Part shown: piece by piece, positions 7,862 through 16,918 of the stretch
How positions within the stretch are numbered: the first letter of the stretch is position 1
How the letters are laid out: each line of letters opens with the position of its first letter
DNA from: Thiocapsa sp. UBA6158
GTDB lineage: Bacteria; Pseudomonadota; Gammaproteobacteria; Chromatiales; Chromatiaceae
NCBI RefSeq assembly: GCF_002423035.1
Contig: NZ_DIUM01000030.1
Coordinates: forward strand, 1 to 64,000
Reading direction: 5' to 3'
Length of the DNA: 64,000 bases
Translations under genes and position numbers: made by a program
The notes under the pieces: generated by a model
The model's input: the letters and a program-made list of their open reading frames with translations, nothing else
What the model was told of the DNA's origin: nothing
Database searches by the model: none

Positions 7862-9648
7862 TGCGACGGCTCGCCGCCGGACGCGCGGTGCCGGCTCATG
7901 ACCTCTTTGAGGTACTCGTGGTCCGGATGCTCCTTGGCCGCCGCATCCCAAACCTCGAGGGCCTCTTCGCGACGATTCATGGCCCAGAGTACCTCGCCGA
8001 GGTGCGCGGCGATCTCCCCGTCACTCAAGTTCTCGAGCGCGCGCTTGAGATAATCGAGGGCGGTCTCGTAATCGCCGAGGCGGTAATACACCCAGCCCAT
8101 ACTGTCGAGGATTGCCGGCTCGTCCGGCTTGAGCGCATAGGCCTTTTCGATATATCCCTTGGCCTCGGCGTAGCGGTCGGTTCGATCCGCCAGCGTGTAG
8201 CCGAGCGCATTCAGGGCGTCGGCATGCCCGGGATCGATCTCGATGATCCGCCTCAGGTCCTGCTCGGCGAGGACGATCCGATCGAGCTTGACCGCCGAGA
8301 GCGCCCGCGCGTAAAGCAGATTTTCATCGTCCGGGAATGCCTGCAAGGCGCTGTCGAAGATCGTCATCGCCTCGTCGGGTCGGCCCACCGACTCGAGGAT
8401 CTCGGTCTCGACCAAGTAGAGAAGAACGGCGTTTTCGGGCCCGCGGTCACGCAACTGCTGGAGGATCTCGCGCGCACGCCGTACATCGCCGCCCTTCGCA
8501 CTCAGCAATGCCGTGCGGATCTGCGCATCGACCGCATTTGCGCCCTTGACCTTGCCGTACCACGCAAGCGCGGCCTCGGGATTTTCGGCACGCTCCTCGA
8601 CCTGCCCCAGATAGAAGGCCGCCTCGTCTCGACGCTCGCCGGTCTCGTACAGACGCGTGAAATAGATGCGCGCTCCTTCCGTATCCTCGAGCTGCAACGA
8701 CAGGACGCCGACGGCGAACAGCACATCCGGCTCCTTCGGACGATTGTCGAGTAGGCGCTGAAAGACATCGCGTGCGCTGGAAAATTCTTCTTCCTCGACG
8801 AGGAGCTGTCCGTACAGCATCCGCAAGACCTGATCGTCGGGACTCAGCGCGAGATACTCCTCCAGCAACGACCGCGCTTCGCCGCGCTTGTCCGAGGAGA
8901 TCAACAGCTTCACCAAAAACAGTCTCGGCTTGTTCCATTCCGGGCTCAGCTCGAGCGCTCGGCGTGCGGCGGCATCGGCAATCTCGAGCTGCGACGCGCT
9001 GGCCGCCACCATCGCAAGCGACTGCTGCGCATGCGCGCTCTGCGGAAACTGGTCGGCCAGCGCCTGCATCAGTCCGACACGGGCCGCAGGCATCGGCGCC
9101 CGCGAAATGATGGCGGCGGCCTGTCCGAAGGCCGCGTCCGGGTCATCGGGCGAGAGCTGCACGAGGCGCATCAGATGCAGGAGCGCCCCCTCGTGGTCGT
9201 TCGCCTTGATGCGGGAGAAGGCGCCCAGCTGATGCGCGCCGGTCGATGTGGGATCGAGGTCCAGCCAGCGCTGCAAGCCCTGCTCGGTCGCCGCATCGTT
9301 GCCCGCAGCGATGGCCGAACGCACGGCCAGCTCGGTCAGGCGAGGATCCTTCGTCAGGTCGGCGGCCTCCAGATAGTAGGTGAATGCGGTATCCATATCG
9401 CCGCGCCGTGCGGCGATCTCGGCAACCAGGACCGCATAGATCTGATCGGCGTCCAGACCCCCGGAGAGACCCGCCGCATCGGCCTCGGGGCGATCGATCG
9501 GCGTGTCGGCGGATCGCTCGGGCTGCGGCGTGCTGGTCGGCGCCGGGCTCGATACAGGATCCGGGATCTGCGCGAACGCGCCCGCGGACAGAAACGCCAA
9601 AACGGCAAAGAACCCGCCGACAGTGGAAAGCAGAGACGAGCGTGGCAT
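7858..9648 (-). CDS. Periplasmic tetratricopeptide-repeat protein
   Basis: A protein of about 596 aa with a signal peptide (hydrophobic core FFAVLAFLSAGAFA, cleavage near AFA-Q), a Pro/Ser/Thr linker, then TPR repeats to the C-terminus. Clear units include ALNALGYTLADR followed by YAEAKGYIEKAYALKPDEP, and DSMGWVYYRLGDYETALDYL. It corresponds to the TPR gene found between hemA and lolB/ispE in Pseudomonas (PA4667 position). The start at 9648 is chosen because it opens the signal peptide. Role is probably envelope assembly, by analogy only. It is divergent from hemA over 174 bp, which should hold both promoters. Confidence 0.85.
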   Translation of the reverse strand: MPRSSLLSTVGGFFAVLAFLSAGAFAQIPDPVSSPAPTSTPQPERSADTPIDRPEADAAGLSGGLDADQIYAVLVAEIAARRGDMDTAFTYYLEAADLTKDPRLTELAVRSAIAAGNDAATEQGLQRWLDLDPTSTGAHQLGAFSRIKANDHEGALLHLMRLVQLSPDDPDAAFGQAAAIISRAPMPAARVGLMQALADQFPQSAHAQQSLAMVAASASQLEIADAAARRALELSPEWNKPRLFLVKLLISSDKRGEARSLLEEYLALSPDDQVLRMLYGQLLVEEEEFSSARDVFQRLLDNRPKEPDVLFAVGVLSLQLEDTEGARIYFTRLYETGERRDEAAFYLGQVEERAENPEAALAWYGKVKGANAVDAQIRTALLSAKGGDVRRAREILQQLRDRGPENAVLLYLVETEILESVGRPDEAMTIFDSALQAFPDDENLLYARALSAVKLDRIVLAEQDLRRIIEIDPGHADALNALGYTLADRTDRYAEAKGYIEKAYALKPDEPAILDSMGWVYYRLGDYETALDYLKRALENLSDGEIAAHLGEVLWAMNRREEALEVWDAAAKEHPDHEYLKEVMSRHRASGGEPSQ

Positions 9649-9822
9649 GTGTATGATCCGGCAAGAGCCAATCCAACAACGATTGTGATCGTGAGAGCCC
9701 AGTATAGCGAAGCAGTTCCTTCCTCCTACACCCGAAAAACCACAAGATCGACGTCGGTGGGTTTTCATCGACCCCCGAAAGTCGGACAATCGCGAGGATC
9801 ACCACCTGACATCCTCGGAACT

Positions 9823-11097
9823 ATGAAGCTGCTCGTTCTCGGACTCAATCACAAGACGGCGCCGGTCGATGTCCGCGAGCGGCTCGCCTTCGGCCCCGAC
9901 ATCATCGTCGGCGCCTTGCGCGACCTCACCAATTGCGACGGTATCGCCGAGGGCGTCGTACTCTCCACCTGCAACCGCACCGAGATCTACTGTGCGGTAC
10001 AGGATTGCTCCGAAGAGGCCGCCCGGCACTGGCTGAGCCGATTCCACGGGGTCGACCAAGAGCGTGTGGGGCCTTTTCTGTATGCCCACATCGGACGCGA
10101 TGCGGTCACCCACCTGCTGCGTGTGTGCAGCGGGCTCGACTCGATGGTCCTGGGCGAGCCGCAGATCCTGGGGCAGGTGAAGAACGCCTACCAGACCGCG
10201 ACCGACTGTACCGCCACCGGGAAGCTGCTCGGACGACTCTTCCAGCACGCCTTCTCGGTCGCCAAGACCGTCCGCACCGAGACGGCGATCGGCAGCAGCC
10301 CGGTCTCGGTCGCCTTTGCCGCGGTGAACCTCGCACGCCAGATCTTCAGTGATCTCTCCCAACAGACCGCACTCTTGATCGGTGCCGGGGAGACCATCGA
10401 GCTGGCCGCTCGCCATCTGCACCGCGCCGGTATCGGACGCATCATCGTCGCAAACCGCACCGTCGAGCGCGCCCATGAGCTCGCCTCGCAGTTCGACGGC
10501 TTCGCGATCGCCCTGACCGAGCTCGGCAACCACCTGGCCGAGGGCGACATCATCATCGCCTCCACCGCCAGCCCCTTGCCCGTGCTCGGCAAAGGCACGG
10601 TCGAGCGTGCGTTGAAGAAACGCAAGCATCGTCCGATGTTCATGGTCGACATCGCGGTGCCGCGCGACATCGAGCCCGAGGTCCGGGAGCTCAGCGACGT
10701 CTATCTCTACACCATCGACGATCTGCAGGGTGTCATCGACGAAGGGCTGCGCTCGCGTCAGGCCGCCGCCGCTCAGGCCGAGGACATCATCGGCTTCCAT
10801 GCCGACGAGTTCATGGCCTGGCTGCGTTCGCTCGATGCCGCCGGGCTCATCCAGGATTATCGCCAACGCGCCGAAGAGCTGCGCGACGATGTCCTTGCGC
10901 GCGCCCAGCGCCAGCTCGACGCCGGCAAGCCGCCGACCGAGGTGCTCAACTATCTCGCCCACACCCTGACCAACAAACTGTTGCATGCGCCCAGCTCGCG
11001 CCTGCGCCAAGCCGCCCGCGAAGGCGAAGCGGAGATCCTGGTGGCGGCCAACGAGCTCTTCCAGCTCGACCCGAACCGCGCCATCTCCACTCAATGA
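9823..11097 (+). CDS. hemA: Glutamyl-tRNA reductase
   Basis: First committed enzyme of C5-pathway tetrapyrrole synthesis, converting Glu-tRNA to glutamate-1-semialdehyde; in a phototroph this would feed both heme and bacteriochlorophyll. The catalytic motif STCNRTE places Cys50 correctly, and SGLDSMVLGEPQILGQ and the NADPH loop IGAGETIE are present. Length is 424 aa. The ATG at 9823 gives the canonical N-terminus MKLLVLGLNHKTAPV; upstream in-frame sequence is the antisense of the TPR gene leader. The stop overlaps prfA as ATGA. Confidence 0.97.
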   Translation: MKLLVLGLNHKTAPVDVRERLAFGPDIIVGALRDLTNCDGIAEGVVLSTCNRTEIYCAVQDCSEEAARHWLSRFHGVDQERVGPFLYAHIGRDAVTHLLRVCSGLDSMVLGEPQILGQVKNAYQTATDCTATGKLLGRLFQHAFSVAKTVRTETAIGSSPVSVAFAAVNLARQIFSDLSQQTALLIGAGETIELAARHLHRAGIGRIIVANRTVERAHELASQFDGFAIALTELGNHLAEGDIIIASTASPLPVLGKGTVERALKKRKHRPMFMVDIAVPRDIEPEVRELSDVYLYTIDDLQGVIDEGLRSRQAAAAQAEDIIGFHADEFMAWLRSLDAAGLIQDYRQRAEELRDDVLARAQRQLDAGKPPTEVLNYLAHTLTNKLLHAPSSRLRQAAREGEAEILVAANELFQLDPNRAISTQ

Positions 11098-12173
11098 ACC
11101 CATCCATCCGAAGCAAGCTGGAGCGCATCTCGGAGCGCTTCGGCGAGGTCGTCGCGTTGCTGGCGGAGTCCGAGACCCAGTCCGATCAGAATCGTTTCCG
11201 CGACTTGAGCCGCGAGTATGCCCAGCTCGAACCCCTCATCGAAGCCTACAACCGGTATCGCGCGGCGGAGCTCGACGTGGCCGCCGCCGAGGAGATGCTC
11301 GCCGACCCCGAGATGGCCGCACTCGCGCGCGAGGAGATGGCCGAGGCGAACGACCGGCGCGAGCAGCTCGAGCCCGAGGTCTATCGCCTCCTCGTCCCGC
11401 CGGATCCCGACGATCAGCGCAACGTCTTTCTCGAGGTCCGTGCCGGTACCGGCGGCGCCGAGGCGGCACTCTTTGCCGGCGATCTGCTGCGGATGTATCT
11501 GCGCTATGCCGAGCTGATGCGCTGGCAGGTCGAGCCGATTGCCGAGAGCCCCGGCGAGCTCGGCGGTTACAAAGAGGTGATCGTGCGCATCATCGGCAAC
11601 GGCGTCTTCTCGCGCCTCAAGTTCGAGCCCGGCGCGCACCGGGTACAGCGCGTCCCCGAGACCGAATCCCAAGGCCGCGTCCACACCTCCGCCTGTACCG
11701 TCGCCGTCATGCCCGAGGCGGACGCCATCGATTCCATCGCAATCAATCCGAGCGAGCTGCGCATCGACACCTACCGCTCTTCGGGCGCAGGCGGCCAGCA
11801 TGTCAACAAGACCGACTCGGCGATCCGCATCACTCACCTGCCCTCCGGGATCGTCGTCGAGTGCCAGGAGGAACGCTCCCAGCACAAGAACCGGGCCAAG
11901 GCCATGTCGCTGCTCCAGGCCAAGCTGCTGTCGGGCGCTCGCGCGACTCAGGCGTCCGAGCAGGCGCAATCGCGTAAGCTCCAGGTCGGCAGCGGCGACC
12001 GCTCCGAGCGGATCCGCACCTACAACTTCCCCCAGAACCGACTGACCGACCACCGCATCAACCTGACCCTCTACAAGCTCGACGAGATCATGACGGGCCA
12101 GCTCGATCAGGTCATCGATCCGCTGCTTCAGGAGTATCAGGCCGAGGAGCTGACCGCGATGATGCATGGCTGA
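11094..12173 (+). CDS. prfA: Peptide chain release factor 1
   Basis: Recognises UAA and UAG stop codons and triggers peptide release. It has the GGQ motif at residues 233-235 and a class-typical PxT tripeptide (PET, 188-190) in RVPETESQGR; the 359-aa length is standard. It overlaps hemA by ATGA and prmC by 8 bp, forming a tight hemA-prfA-prmC operon. prmC encodes the enzyme that methylates the GGQ glutamine, so modifier and substrate are co-expressed. Confidence 0.97.
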   Translation: MNPSIRSKLERISERFGEVVALLAESETQSDQNRFRDLSREYAQLEPLIEAYNRYRAAELDVAAAEEMLADPEMAALAREEMAEANDRREQLEPEVYRLLVPPDPDDQRNVFLEVRAGTGGAEAALFAGDLLRMYLRYAELMRWQVEPIAESPGELGGYKEVIVRIIGNGVFSRLKFEPGAHRVQRVPETESQGRVHTSACTVAVMPEADAIDSIAINPSELRIDTYRSSGAGGQHVNKTDSAIRITHLPSGIVVECQEERSQHKNRAKAMSLLQAKLLSGARATQASEQAQSRKLQVGSGDRSERIRTYNFPQNRLTDHRINLTLYKLDEIMTGQLDQVIDPLLQEYQAEELTAMMHG

Positions 12174-13077
12174 GACCGGACCGGACGGGGCTGGCTCGGA
12201 GTCCACAGCAGAACCCTGCGGAACGGCACGCGCGGTCGAGTTGCGCGTCGAGGCCATCCTACAGCAGGCGACAGCGGCGCTCGCAATCCTCCCGGAAGGC
12301 ACGCCTCGTTTGGAGGCCGAGCTGCTCCTGACCCAAGCGACAGGCTGGTCGCGGACCCGTCTCTTCGCCTGGCCAGACCACCCCGTCGCACCCGATGCCC
12401 ATGCGCGCTTCGACGCACTGCTCGCCCGCCGTCTGGCCGGCGAGCCCATCGCCTACATCAGAGGTCGACAGGACTTCTGGAGCCTGGAACTCCTCGTCAC
12501 ACCCGCCACACTGATCCCGCGCCCGGAGACCGAGCTGCTGGTCGAGACGGCGCTCGAGTTGCTCCGCGCCGACGCACCCCTGCGGGTCGCCGACCTCGGC
12601 ACCGGCAGCGGCGCCATCGCCGCGGCCTTGGCCACAGAGCGGCCCGCATGGCAGCTTGTCGCGACGGATCGCTCTCCCAACGCGCTCGAGGTTGCTCGCG
12701 AGAACCTCGTCCGGCTCGGTCTGCGAAATGTGACCCTGCTCAGGGCGCACTGGTCGGACGCCTTCGCGCCGGGAAGCCTGGATGCCCTGGCGAGCAACCC
12801 GCCCTACGTCGCCGACGGCGACCCCCATCTTACCCGCGGCGACCTTCGATACGAGCCGCCCGAGGCCCTGACCCCCGGCGGCGACGGCCTGGACGCCTAT
12901 CGCGCGATCGCAGCCGATGCACGCCGCTGCCTGCGCCCCGGCGGATGGCTCTTCCTCGAGCACGGTTACGACCAAGGCAGCGATATTCGCCGAATCCTCG
13001 CCGACGCAGGCATCAAGGCGCCGAGCACCCGAAGCGACCTCGCCGGCCACGATCGTCTGACGCTCGGGCGCGTGTGA
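12166..13077 (+). CDS. prmC: Release-factor N5-glutamine methyltransferase
   Basis: Methylates the glutamine of the GGQ motif in release factors using SAM. It has the SAM loop DLGTGSGAIA (143-152) and the substrate-binding NPPY motif (211-214). The N-terminus is about 20 residues longer than in E. coli and low in complexity, so a start further in is possible, though the overlap with prfA supports this one. A 7-bp tandem repeat array begins 8 bp after the stop. Confidence 0.95.
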   Translation: MAETGPDGAGSESTAEPCGTARAVELRVEAILQQATAALAILPEGTPRLEAELLLTQATGWSRTRLFAWPDHPVAPDAHARFDALLARRLAGEPIAYIRGRQDFWSLELLVTPATLIPRPETELLVETALELLRADAPLRVADLGTGSGAIAAALATERPAWQLVATDRSPNALEVARENLVRLGLRNVTLLRAHWSDAFAPGSLDALASNPPYVADGDPHLTRGDLRYEPPEALTPGGDGLDAYRAIAADARRCLRPGGWLFLEHGYDQGSDIRRILADAGIKAPSTRSDLAGHDRLTLGRV

Positions 13078-13085
13078 TTCGGGGG

Positions 13086-13127
13086 CTTCCTGCCTCCTGC
13101 CTCCTGCCTCCTGCTTCCTGCTTCCGG
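13086..13127. repeat. Heptanucleotide tandem array, 6 units of CYTCCTG
   Basis: Six consecutive 7-bp units with consensus CYTCCTG, directly after prmC. Similar arrays with rotated or complementary units (AGCCTCC, AGCCGCC, CTGGCGG) lie at 13170, 15206, 38076, 40174 and 40301. Confidence 0.85.
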
Positions 13128-13169
13128 CCTTATGCTTCATCCCGCCAGCTATCAGCTTTCATAGATTCG

Positions 13170-13197
13170 CTGGTGGCTGGCGGCTGGCGGCTGGCGG
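13170..13197. repeat. Heptanucleotide tandem array, 4 units of CTGGYGG
   Basis: Four 7-bp units (CTGGTGG then three CTGGCGG) in the same prmC-downstream gap. It is preceded by a stretch (AGCTATCAGC) resembling the flank of the array at 38076 (GAGCTGATAGC), which suggests the array and its flank spread as a unit. Confidence 0.8.
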
Positions 13198-13290
13198 CAG
13201 ACCGCTGCCGGCCCATTTCCCGACGCCTTGACTCAGACTCAGAATGTCAGTATATTAGCAATAACTTATTTTATAGCAGAGCAAAGACTC

Positions 13291-13680
13291 ATGAAGTCAA
13301 CCTCGATCCTCTTGATCTCGACTTTGATCGGCTCGTCCGCCGCGATTGCCGACACCCGCCCGCTCGCAATCGCCCTCGACGGCAGCTTCGAGCACGACCG
13401 CACGTTCGCGACACAGGCCGGTCACGACTGGTACCAACAGCAGCGCAGGATCGCCGCAGAGCTCATGGCCGAGCACATGCTGGCAAAGCTGCACGAGTCG
13501 TCCGACGCGGTCGTGCCGGATACCTGTGTTCGGGGTGATGCCTCGCCGAGCGGTCGTTTCGCGAGCGCCGAGTTGGAGCAGATCGCCCACGTCTTGGCGG
13601 ATCCGCGTGTGATCGAGCTCTTGGAGACCAGCGCCTACTACGCTGCGGTCGTCGAGGGGCGCGAGCCCGTGACGAACTGA
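13291..13680 (+). CDS. Small secreted protein, unknown function
   Basis: A 129-aa protein I do not recognise. It opens with a signal peptide (MKSTSILLISTLIGSSAAIA, cleavage near AIA-D). The mature part is mostly helical in character, with two Cys-free halves around a single Cys in PDTCVRGDASPSG and a C-terminal segment rich in Leu and Glu. The ATG at 13291 is chosen because it begins the signal peptide; an upstream in-frame ATG adds 21 residues without sense. The upstream sequence at 13240-13285 is AT-rich against its surroundings and probably contains the promoter. A strong terminator follows. Confidence 0.65.
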   Translation: MKSTSILLISTLIGSSAAIADTRPLAIALDGSFEHDRTFATQAGHDWYQQQRRIAAELMAEHMLAKLHESSDAVVPDTCVRGDASPSGRFASAELEQIAHVLADPRVIELLETSAYYAAVVEGREPVTN

Positions 13681-13698
13681 CCACATCGCGTCTTCGAC

Positions 13699-13737
13699 AA
13701 AAAAGACCGGGCCGCTTTTCAACGGCCCGGTCTTTTT
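13699..13737. terminator. Bidirectional rho-independent terminator
   Basis: A long GC-rich stem, GACCGGGCCG paired with CGGCCCGGTC around a short CTTTTCAA-type loop, is flanked by A-runs on the left and TTTTT on the right. It lies between the convergent genes at 13291-13680 and 13763-14581 and can serve both. Confidence 0.92.
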
Positions 13738-13762
13738 CGTGGATGCGACGACCGCACGCCCC

Positions 13763-14581
13763 TCACAGGCGTTCTAGCGTCGCGCGAATCCAATCCTCGG
13801 CCCTCTCGTTCACCGCTTTCGCGGTCTCGCCCGCGCAATCGATCGGCTCTCCGATCACGACCCGGATGGTGCCCGGGACGCGCCACAGCGAACGGGCCGG
13901 CCAGCAGTCGCCGGCATTGTGGGCGATCGGGACGACCCGTCGTCCCGCACGACAGGCCAACATGGCGCCTCCTGCGTTGAATTGCCCCATATGCCCCGGC
14001 GGCTGACGCGTCCCTTCCGGGTAGATCACCACGCTGACACCCTGCGCGAGCCGTTCCTGACCGACCCGCAAGAGCGTCTTCAAGGCCTGACCCGGCTGGC
14101 CTCGGTCGATCGCAATCGGTCGCAGCAGGTGGAGTGCCCAACCGAAGAACGGCACCCAGAGGAGCTCGCGCTTGAGCACGGTCGCCTGAGGCGTGAAGAG
14201 CAACTGAAGGTAGAAGGTTTCCCACTGACTTTGGTGATTGGCCAAGACCACCACCGGCTCGTCCGACGGGATATTCTCGAGCCCGGTGACCTCGATCTCG
14301 ACACCGTTGAGCCGACGCAGCAACCACATGGTCGCTTGCGTCCAGAGGTTGACGAAGCGATAACGTTCCTCGAAAGTCTGAAATGGGGCTGCAGCGACAC
14401 TGACGAGACTGTGAACAATCCCCATCAGATTGTAGAGCACGAAGAAGAGGATGCTTCGAAGCCTGATACCGACGCCGATCGGGCGCCCGACGGAAGCATC
14501 CCGGCCGGATGCTTCTGTTCGCTCGGCACTCGGCGCCTGCCGTACTGCAAGATCGGCGTCGGGACGATGTCTTTCGGTCAT
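13763..14581 (-). CDS. 1-acyl-sn-glycerol-3-phosphate acyltransferase family protein
   Basis: PlsC-type acyltransferase acting at the inner membrane in phospholipid synthesis. The catalytic box NHQSQWETF is the HX4E variant seen in some proteobacterial members in place of HX4D, and the glycerol-phosphate-binding box YPEGTRQPPG is intact. A membrane segment (RLRSILFFVLYNLMGIVHSL) precedes the catalytic part. The roughly 40-residue N-terminal tail is polar and low in complexity, so a start closer to the membrane segment is possible. It converges on the 13291 gene over a shared terminator. Confidence 0.88.
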   Translation of the reverse strand: MTERHRPDADLAVRQAPSAERTEASGRDASVGRPIGVGIRLRSILFFVLYNLMGIVHSLVSVAAAPFQTFEERYRFVNLWTQATMWLLRRLNGVEIEVTGLENIPSDEPVVVLANHQSQWETFYLQLLFTPQATVLKRELLWVPFFGWALHLLRPIAIDRGQPGQALKTLLRVGQERLAQGVSVVIYPEGTRQPPGHMGQFNAGGAMLACRAGRRVVPIAHNAGDCWPARSLWRVPGTIRVVIGEPIDCAGETAKAVNERAEDWIRATLERL

Positions 14582-14796
14582 ACGCTGTTCCGTGACTGGT
14601 TACGGATGGCCTCGGCACGGAACATGGGAGCGAGCGCAGCCTCGGCCAAGCGGCCGCGGGTGGCGAAAACAGCTCGACTCCGAAAAGCCTCGCGTCGAGC
14701 GCCGACCGGAGCAACATCCCGGCTCGATCGAGCAGCAATCGAGCCGGCAGGATTCCGCTTTGAGAATTCGCGTACCGCGATTAGCATAAGGATACC

Positions 14797-15207
14797 ATGG
14801 ACATCTCAGACGCCGACCGCATCAAGTCCCGCGAGATCCCCTTCCAGGAGATCCATCCGGATCCGCATCAGGCCGCGACCGCCGCACGGTTCCTGAGGGA
14901 TGTGGACGGCATCCTCGACACCGACCCCGTCGCACCGATCCTGCTGCGGGTCACCTACGACGTGCTCGTTACCCGCCTCCAAGAGATCGAAGAGGCACTG
15001 ACCGAGCTGGGTCTCCACATCGACAACCGCTTGATTTACCGTCTCAGGCGTGCGCTCTACTACTACACGGAAGACACCTTCCGCGCCAACTGCGGGTGTC
15101 CGAACGGCGAGAGCAACTGCACCAAGAAGGTCTTCGCCAAGCGCTACGAGCTGATCGAGCACGGATGTCGGGACGATCGGCCGGAGCACTGGCGGAGGTA
15201 TTTGTAG
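14797..15207 (+). CDS. Conserved-looking small protein, unknown function
   Basis: A 136-aa soluble, acidic protein I do not recognise. An AAGGA ribosome site lies 5 bases before the ATG. The centre (LLRVTYDVLVTRLQEIEEAL) is strongly helical; near the C-terminus it carries CGCPNGESNC, a cluster of three Cys that could bind a metal. Codon use matches its neighbours, supporting a real gene. Its TAG stop is shared with the first unit of a 7-bp tandem array, so its 3' end abuts repeat DNA directly. Confidence 0.65.
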   Translation: MDISDADRIKSREIPFQEIHPDPHQAATAARFLRDVDGILDTDPVAPILLRVTYDVLVTRLQEIEEALTELGLHIDNRLIYRLRRALYYYTEDTFRANCGCPNGESNCTKKVFAKRYELIEHGCRDDRPEHWRRYL

Positions 15208-15236
15208 CCTCCAGCCTCCAGCCTCCAGCCTCCAGC
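15206..15236. repeat. Heptanucleotide tandem array, 4 units of AGCCTCC
   Basis: Four exact copies of AGCCTCC plus a partial fifth. The first unit overlaps the TAG stop codon of the gene at 14797-15207. Confidence 0.88.
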
Positions 15237-15394
15237 ATGTGGACCGCGGCCGGCACCCTGATATCCGCCCTCGAGCGCGTTGCACCTGATGCGAACGACC
15301 TGATCGCTCGACAGCATGCCGAGCGAGCGCGCCTCGTCGACCGCAAGCAGCTCCAAGCCAACCCTGGCCGGCGGCTCGGAGCCGGGGTCTCCGC

Positions 15395-16144
15395 GTGACC
15401 GACGCCGAGCTTCTGCGCTACAGCCGCCAGATCCTGCTGCCCGATTTCGGGATCGAGGGTCAAGAGCGGCTTCGTGCATCCAGCGTCCTGGTGGTCGGAC
15501 TCGGCGGATTGGGCTCGCCGGTGGCCATGTATCTCGCCGCGGCCGGTGTCGGGCGGCTGGTGCTGGCTGATTTCGACGCGGTGGATCTGTCCAACCTCCA
15601 GCGCCAGATCGTCCACACGACCGCTCATATCGGACGGCCCAAGGCGGAGTCGGCCCGCATCGCGCTCGCCGCGCTCAATCCGGACGTGGATCTGGTGACC
15701 GTCAAGCGCAGCCTCGTCGAAGAAACGCTGCCGGGCATCCTCGCCGACGTGGACCTGGTGCTCGACTGCTGCGACAACTTCCAGACGCGGTTTGCCGTGA
15801 ACGCGGCCTGTGTGGCTGCCGGTATCCCGCTGGTCAGCGGCGCGGCGATCCGTCTCGAGGGACAGGTCACGGCCTTCTCCGGACAACCCGGCGGACCCTG
15901 CTACCAGTGCCTCTATCCGCGTGACGGAGGCATCGAGGAGACCTGCTCGACCAACGGCGTACTAGCCCCGGTGGTCGGCATCGTCGGCAGCATACAAGCA
16001 ACCGAGGCGATCAAGATCCTGACCGGACTGGGAGAGCCGCTGTTCGGGCGCCTCCTCCTGCTGGATGCAGCACTCATGCAGTGGCGTAGCCTGCGCTTGC
16101 CTTCCGATCCGCAATGCCCGATCTGTTCGGTCACGCGCGTCTGA
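15395..16144 (+). CDS. moeB: Molybdopterin-synthase adenylyltransferase MoeB/ThiF family
   Basis: E1-like enzyme that adenylates the C-terminal Gly of the sulfur carrier MoaD (or ThiS). It has the nucleotide loop VGLGGLGSP (35-42), the conserved DLSNLQRQ segment and both zinc CxxC pairs (Cys169/Cys172 and Cys241/Cys244). A Cys at 184 (EETCSTNGV) is at the usual position. The start is a GTG giving MTDAELLRYSRQIL, the typical family N-terminus. The 187-bp gap before it holds a heptamer array and no convincing gene. MoeB and ThiF cannot be separated reliably by eye. Confidence 0.92.
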   Translation: MTDAELLRYSRQILLPDFGIEGQERLRASSVLVVGLGGLGSPVAMYLAAAGVGRLVLADFDAVDLSNLQRQIVHTTAHIGRPKAESARIALAALNPDVDLVTVKRSLVEETLPGILADVDLVLDCCDNFQTRFAVNAACVAAGIPLVSGAAIRLEGQVTAFSGQPGGPCYQCLYPRDGGIEETCSTNGVLAPVVGIVGSIQATEAIKILTGLGEPLFGRLLLLDAALMQWRSLRLPSDPQCPICSVTRV

Positions 16145-16336
16145 AAAGAGGCCGATGATTCGCCATCCACGGCACGCATCAGCACGCAAAGCGAAAACAG
16201 GGTGTCCGCCGCGATCCATTTGCAGCCGCTCAAGCGACTGAACACCGGCGGCACATCCATCTGCATCGGGGCGCATCATCGCGAACAGGCGCACCCGACC
16301 CTTTCAAAACGAGCAGTCGAACAGGTCACCCCTCTC

Positions 16337-16876
16337 ATGCGCTTTGAAATCAGCCCGGATCAAATCAAAAAGGCCAACATCCCACACGAGTTGTTTCTGA
16401 CCAACCTGATCGCCAACCACATCCTGCTTGCGGTCGCGATGGGCGGCTTGGCCGGAAGCTTTCCCTGGGTCATGGCGATCATCCCGGCGATCTCCTTCAG
16501 CATCCTCGGCTTCACGCTCTGGCGCGCAAAGCGCGGCATCGGGCGCGACTCCTGGTATGTCATGTGTCACTGGCAGGTCTGCGCGAAACGCAGCCGGATC
16601 TTCCTGGTGATGCTCGGTCTGCTCCTGAGCGCCGTCGTGCTCGGCTGGGTCGGCTACACCTACGGCGGGATGATGAAGGAGGCGGTCTGGGCGCTGGTGA
16701 TCGGCGTCGGGATCCTGCCCGTGATGGCCACGGTCCTCGTCCTGATCATCGTCGAGTCCGATGCCCTCTATCACGCCAATCAGGCCAAGCTCCCGGATTG
16801 GGTCGTCGCCCGCTTCCCGAACGCGGAGGCTCGGGTCATCGAGGACGAGCACCAGACATCCCATCCTGCACACTGA
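16337..16876 (+). CDS. Four-helix membrane protein, unknown function
   Basis: A 179-aa inner-membrane protein I do not recognise. Hydrophobic segments fall at about residues 27-60 (two close helices), 90-110 and 120-145, with short polar termini. A conserved-looking cytoplasmic stretch reads RDSWYVMCHWQVCAKRSR, with two Cys and one His that might bind a metal or heme. The ATG at 16337 is chosen because upstream in-frame sequence is not membrane- or protein-like. It is convergent with ubiA, 40 bp apart, over a hairpin. Confidence 0.65.
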   Translation: MRFEISPDQIKKANIPHELFLTNLIANHILLAVAMGGLAGSFPWVMAIIPAISFSILGFTLWRAKRGIGRDSWYVMCHWQVCAKRSRIFLVMLGLLLSAVVLGWVGYTYGGMMKEAVWALVIGVGILPVMATVLVLIIVESDALYHANQAKLPDWVVARFPNAEARVIEDEHQTSHPAH

Positions 16877-16888
16877 GTCCCGAGGTCG

Positions 16889-16918
16889 GGATCCCGGCCG
16901 AACGATCCGGCCGGGATC
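16889..16918. terminator. GC-rich hairpin between convergent genes
   Basis: GATCCCGGCC pairs with GGCCGGGATC across a 9-10 nt loop in the 40 bp between the convergent 16337 gene and ubiA. There is no clear T-run on either side, so termination is likely but not certain. Confidence 0.5.

Noticed and set aside
15237..15398. Possible 53-aa reading frame starting MWTAAGTL and overlapping the moeB GTG as GTGA
   Set aside because: It begins inside a heptamer repeat flank, has no ribosome site or recognisable motif, and could be chance; the overlap alone is not enough.
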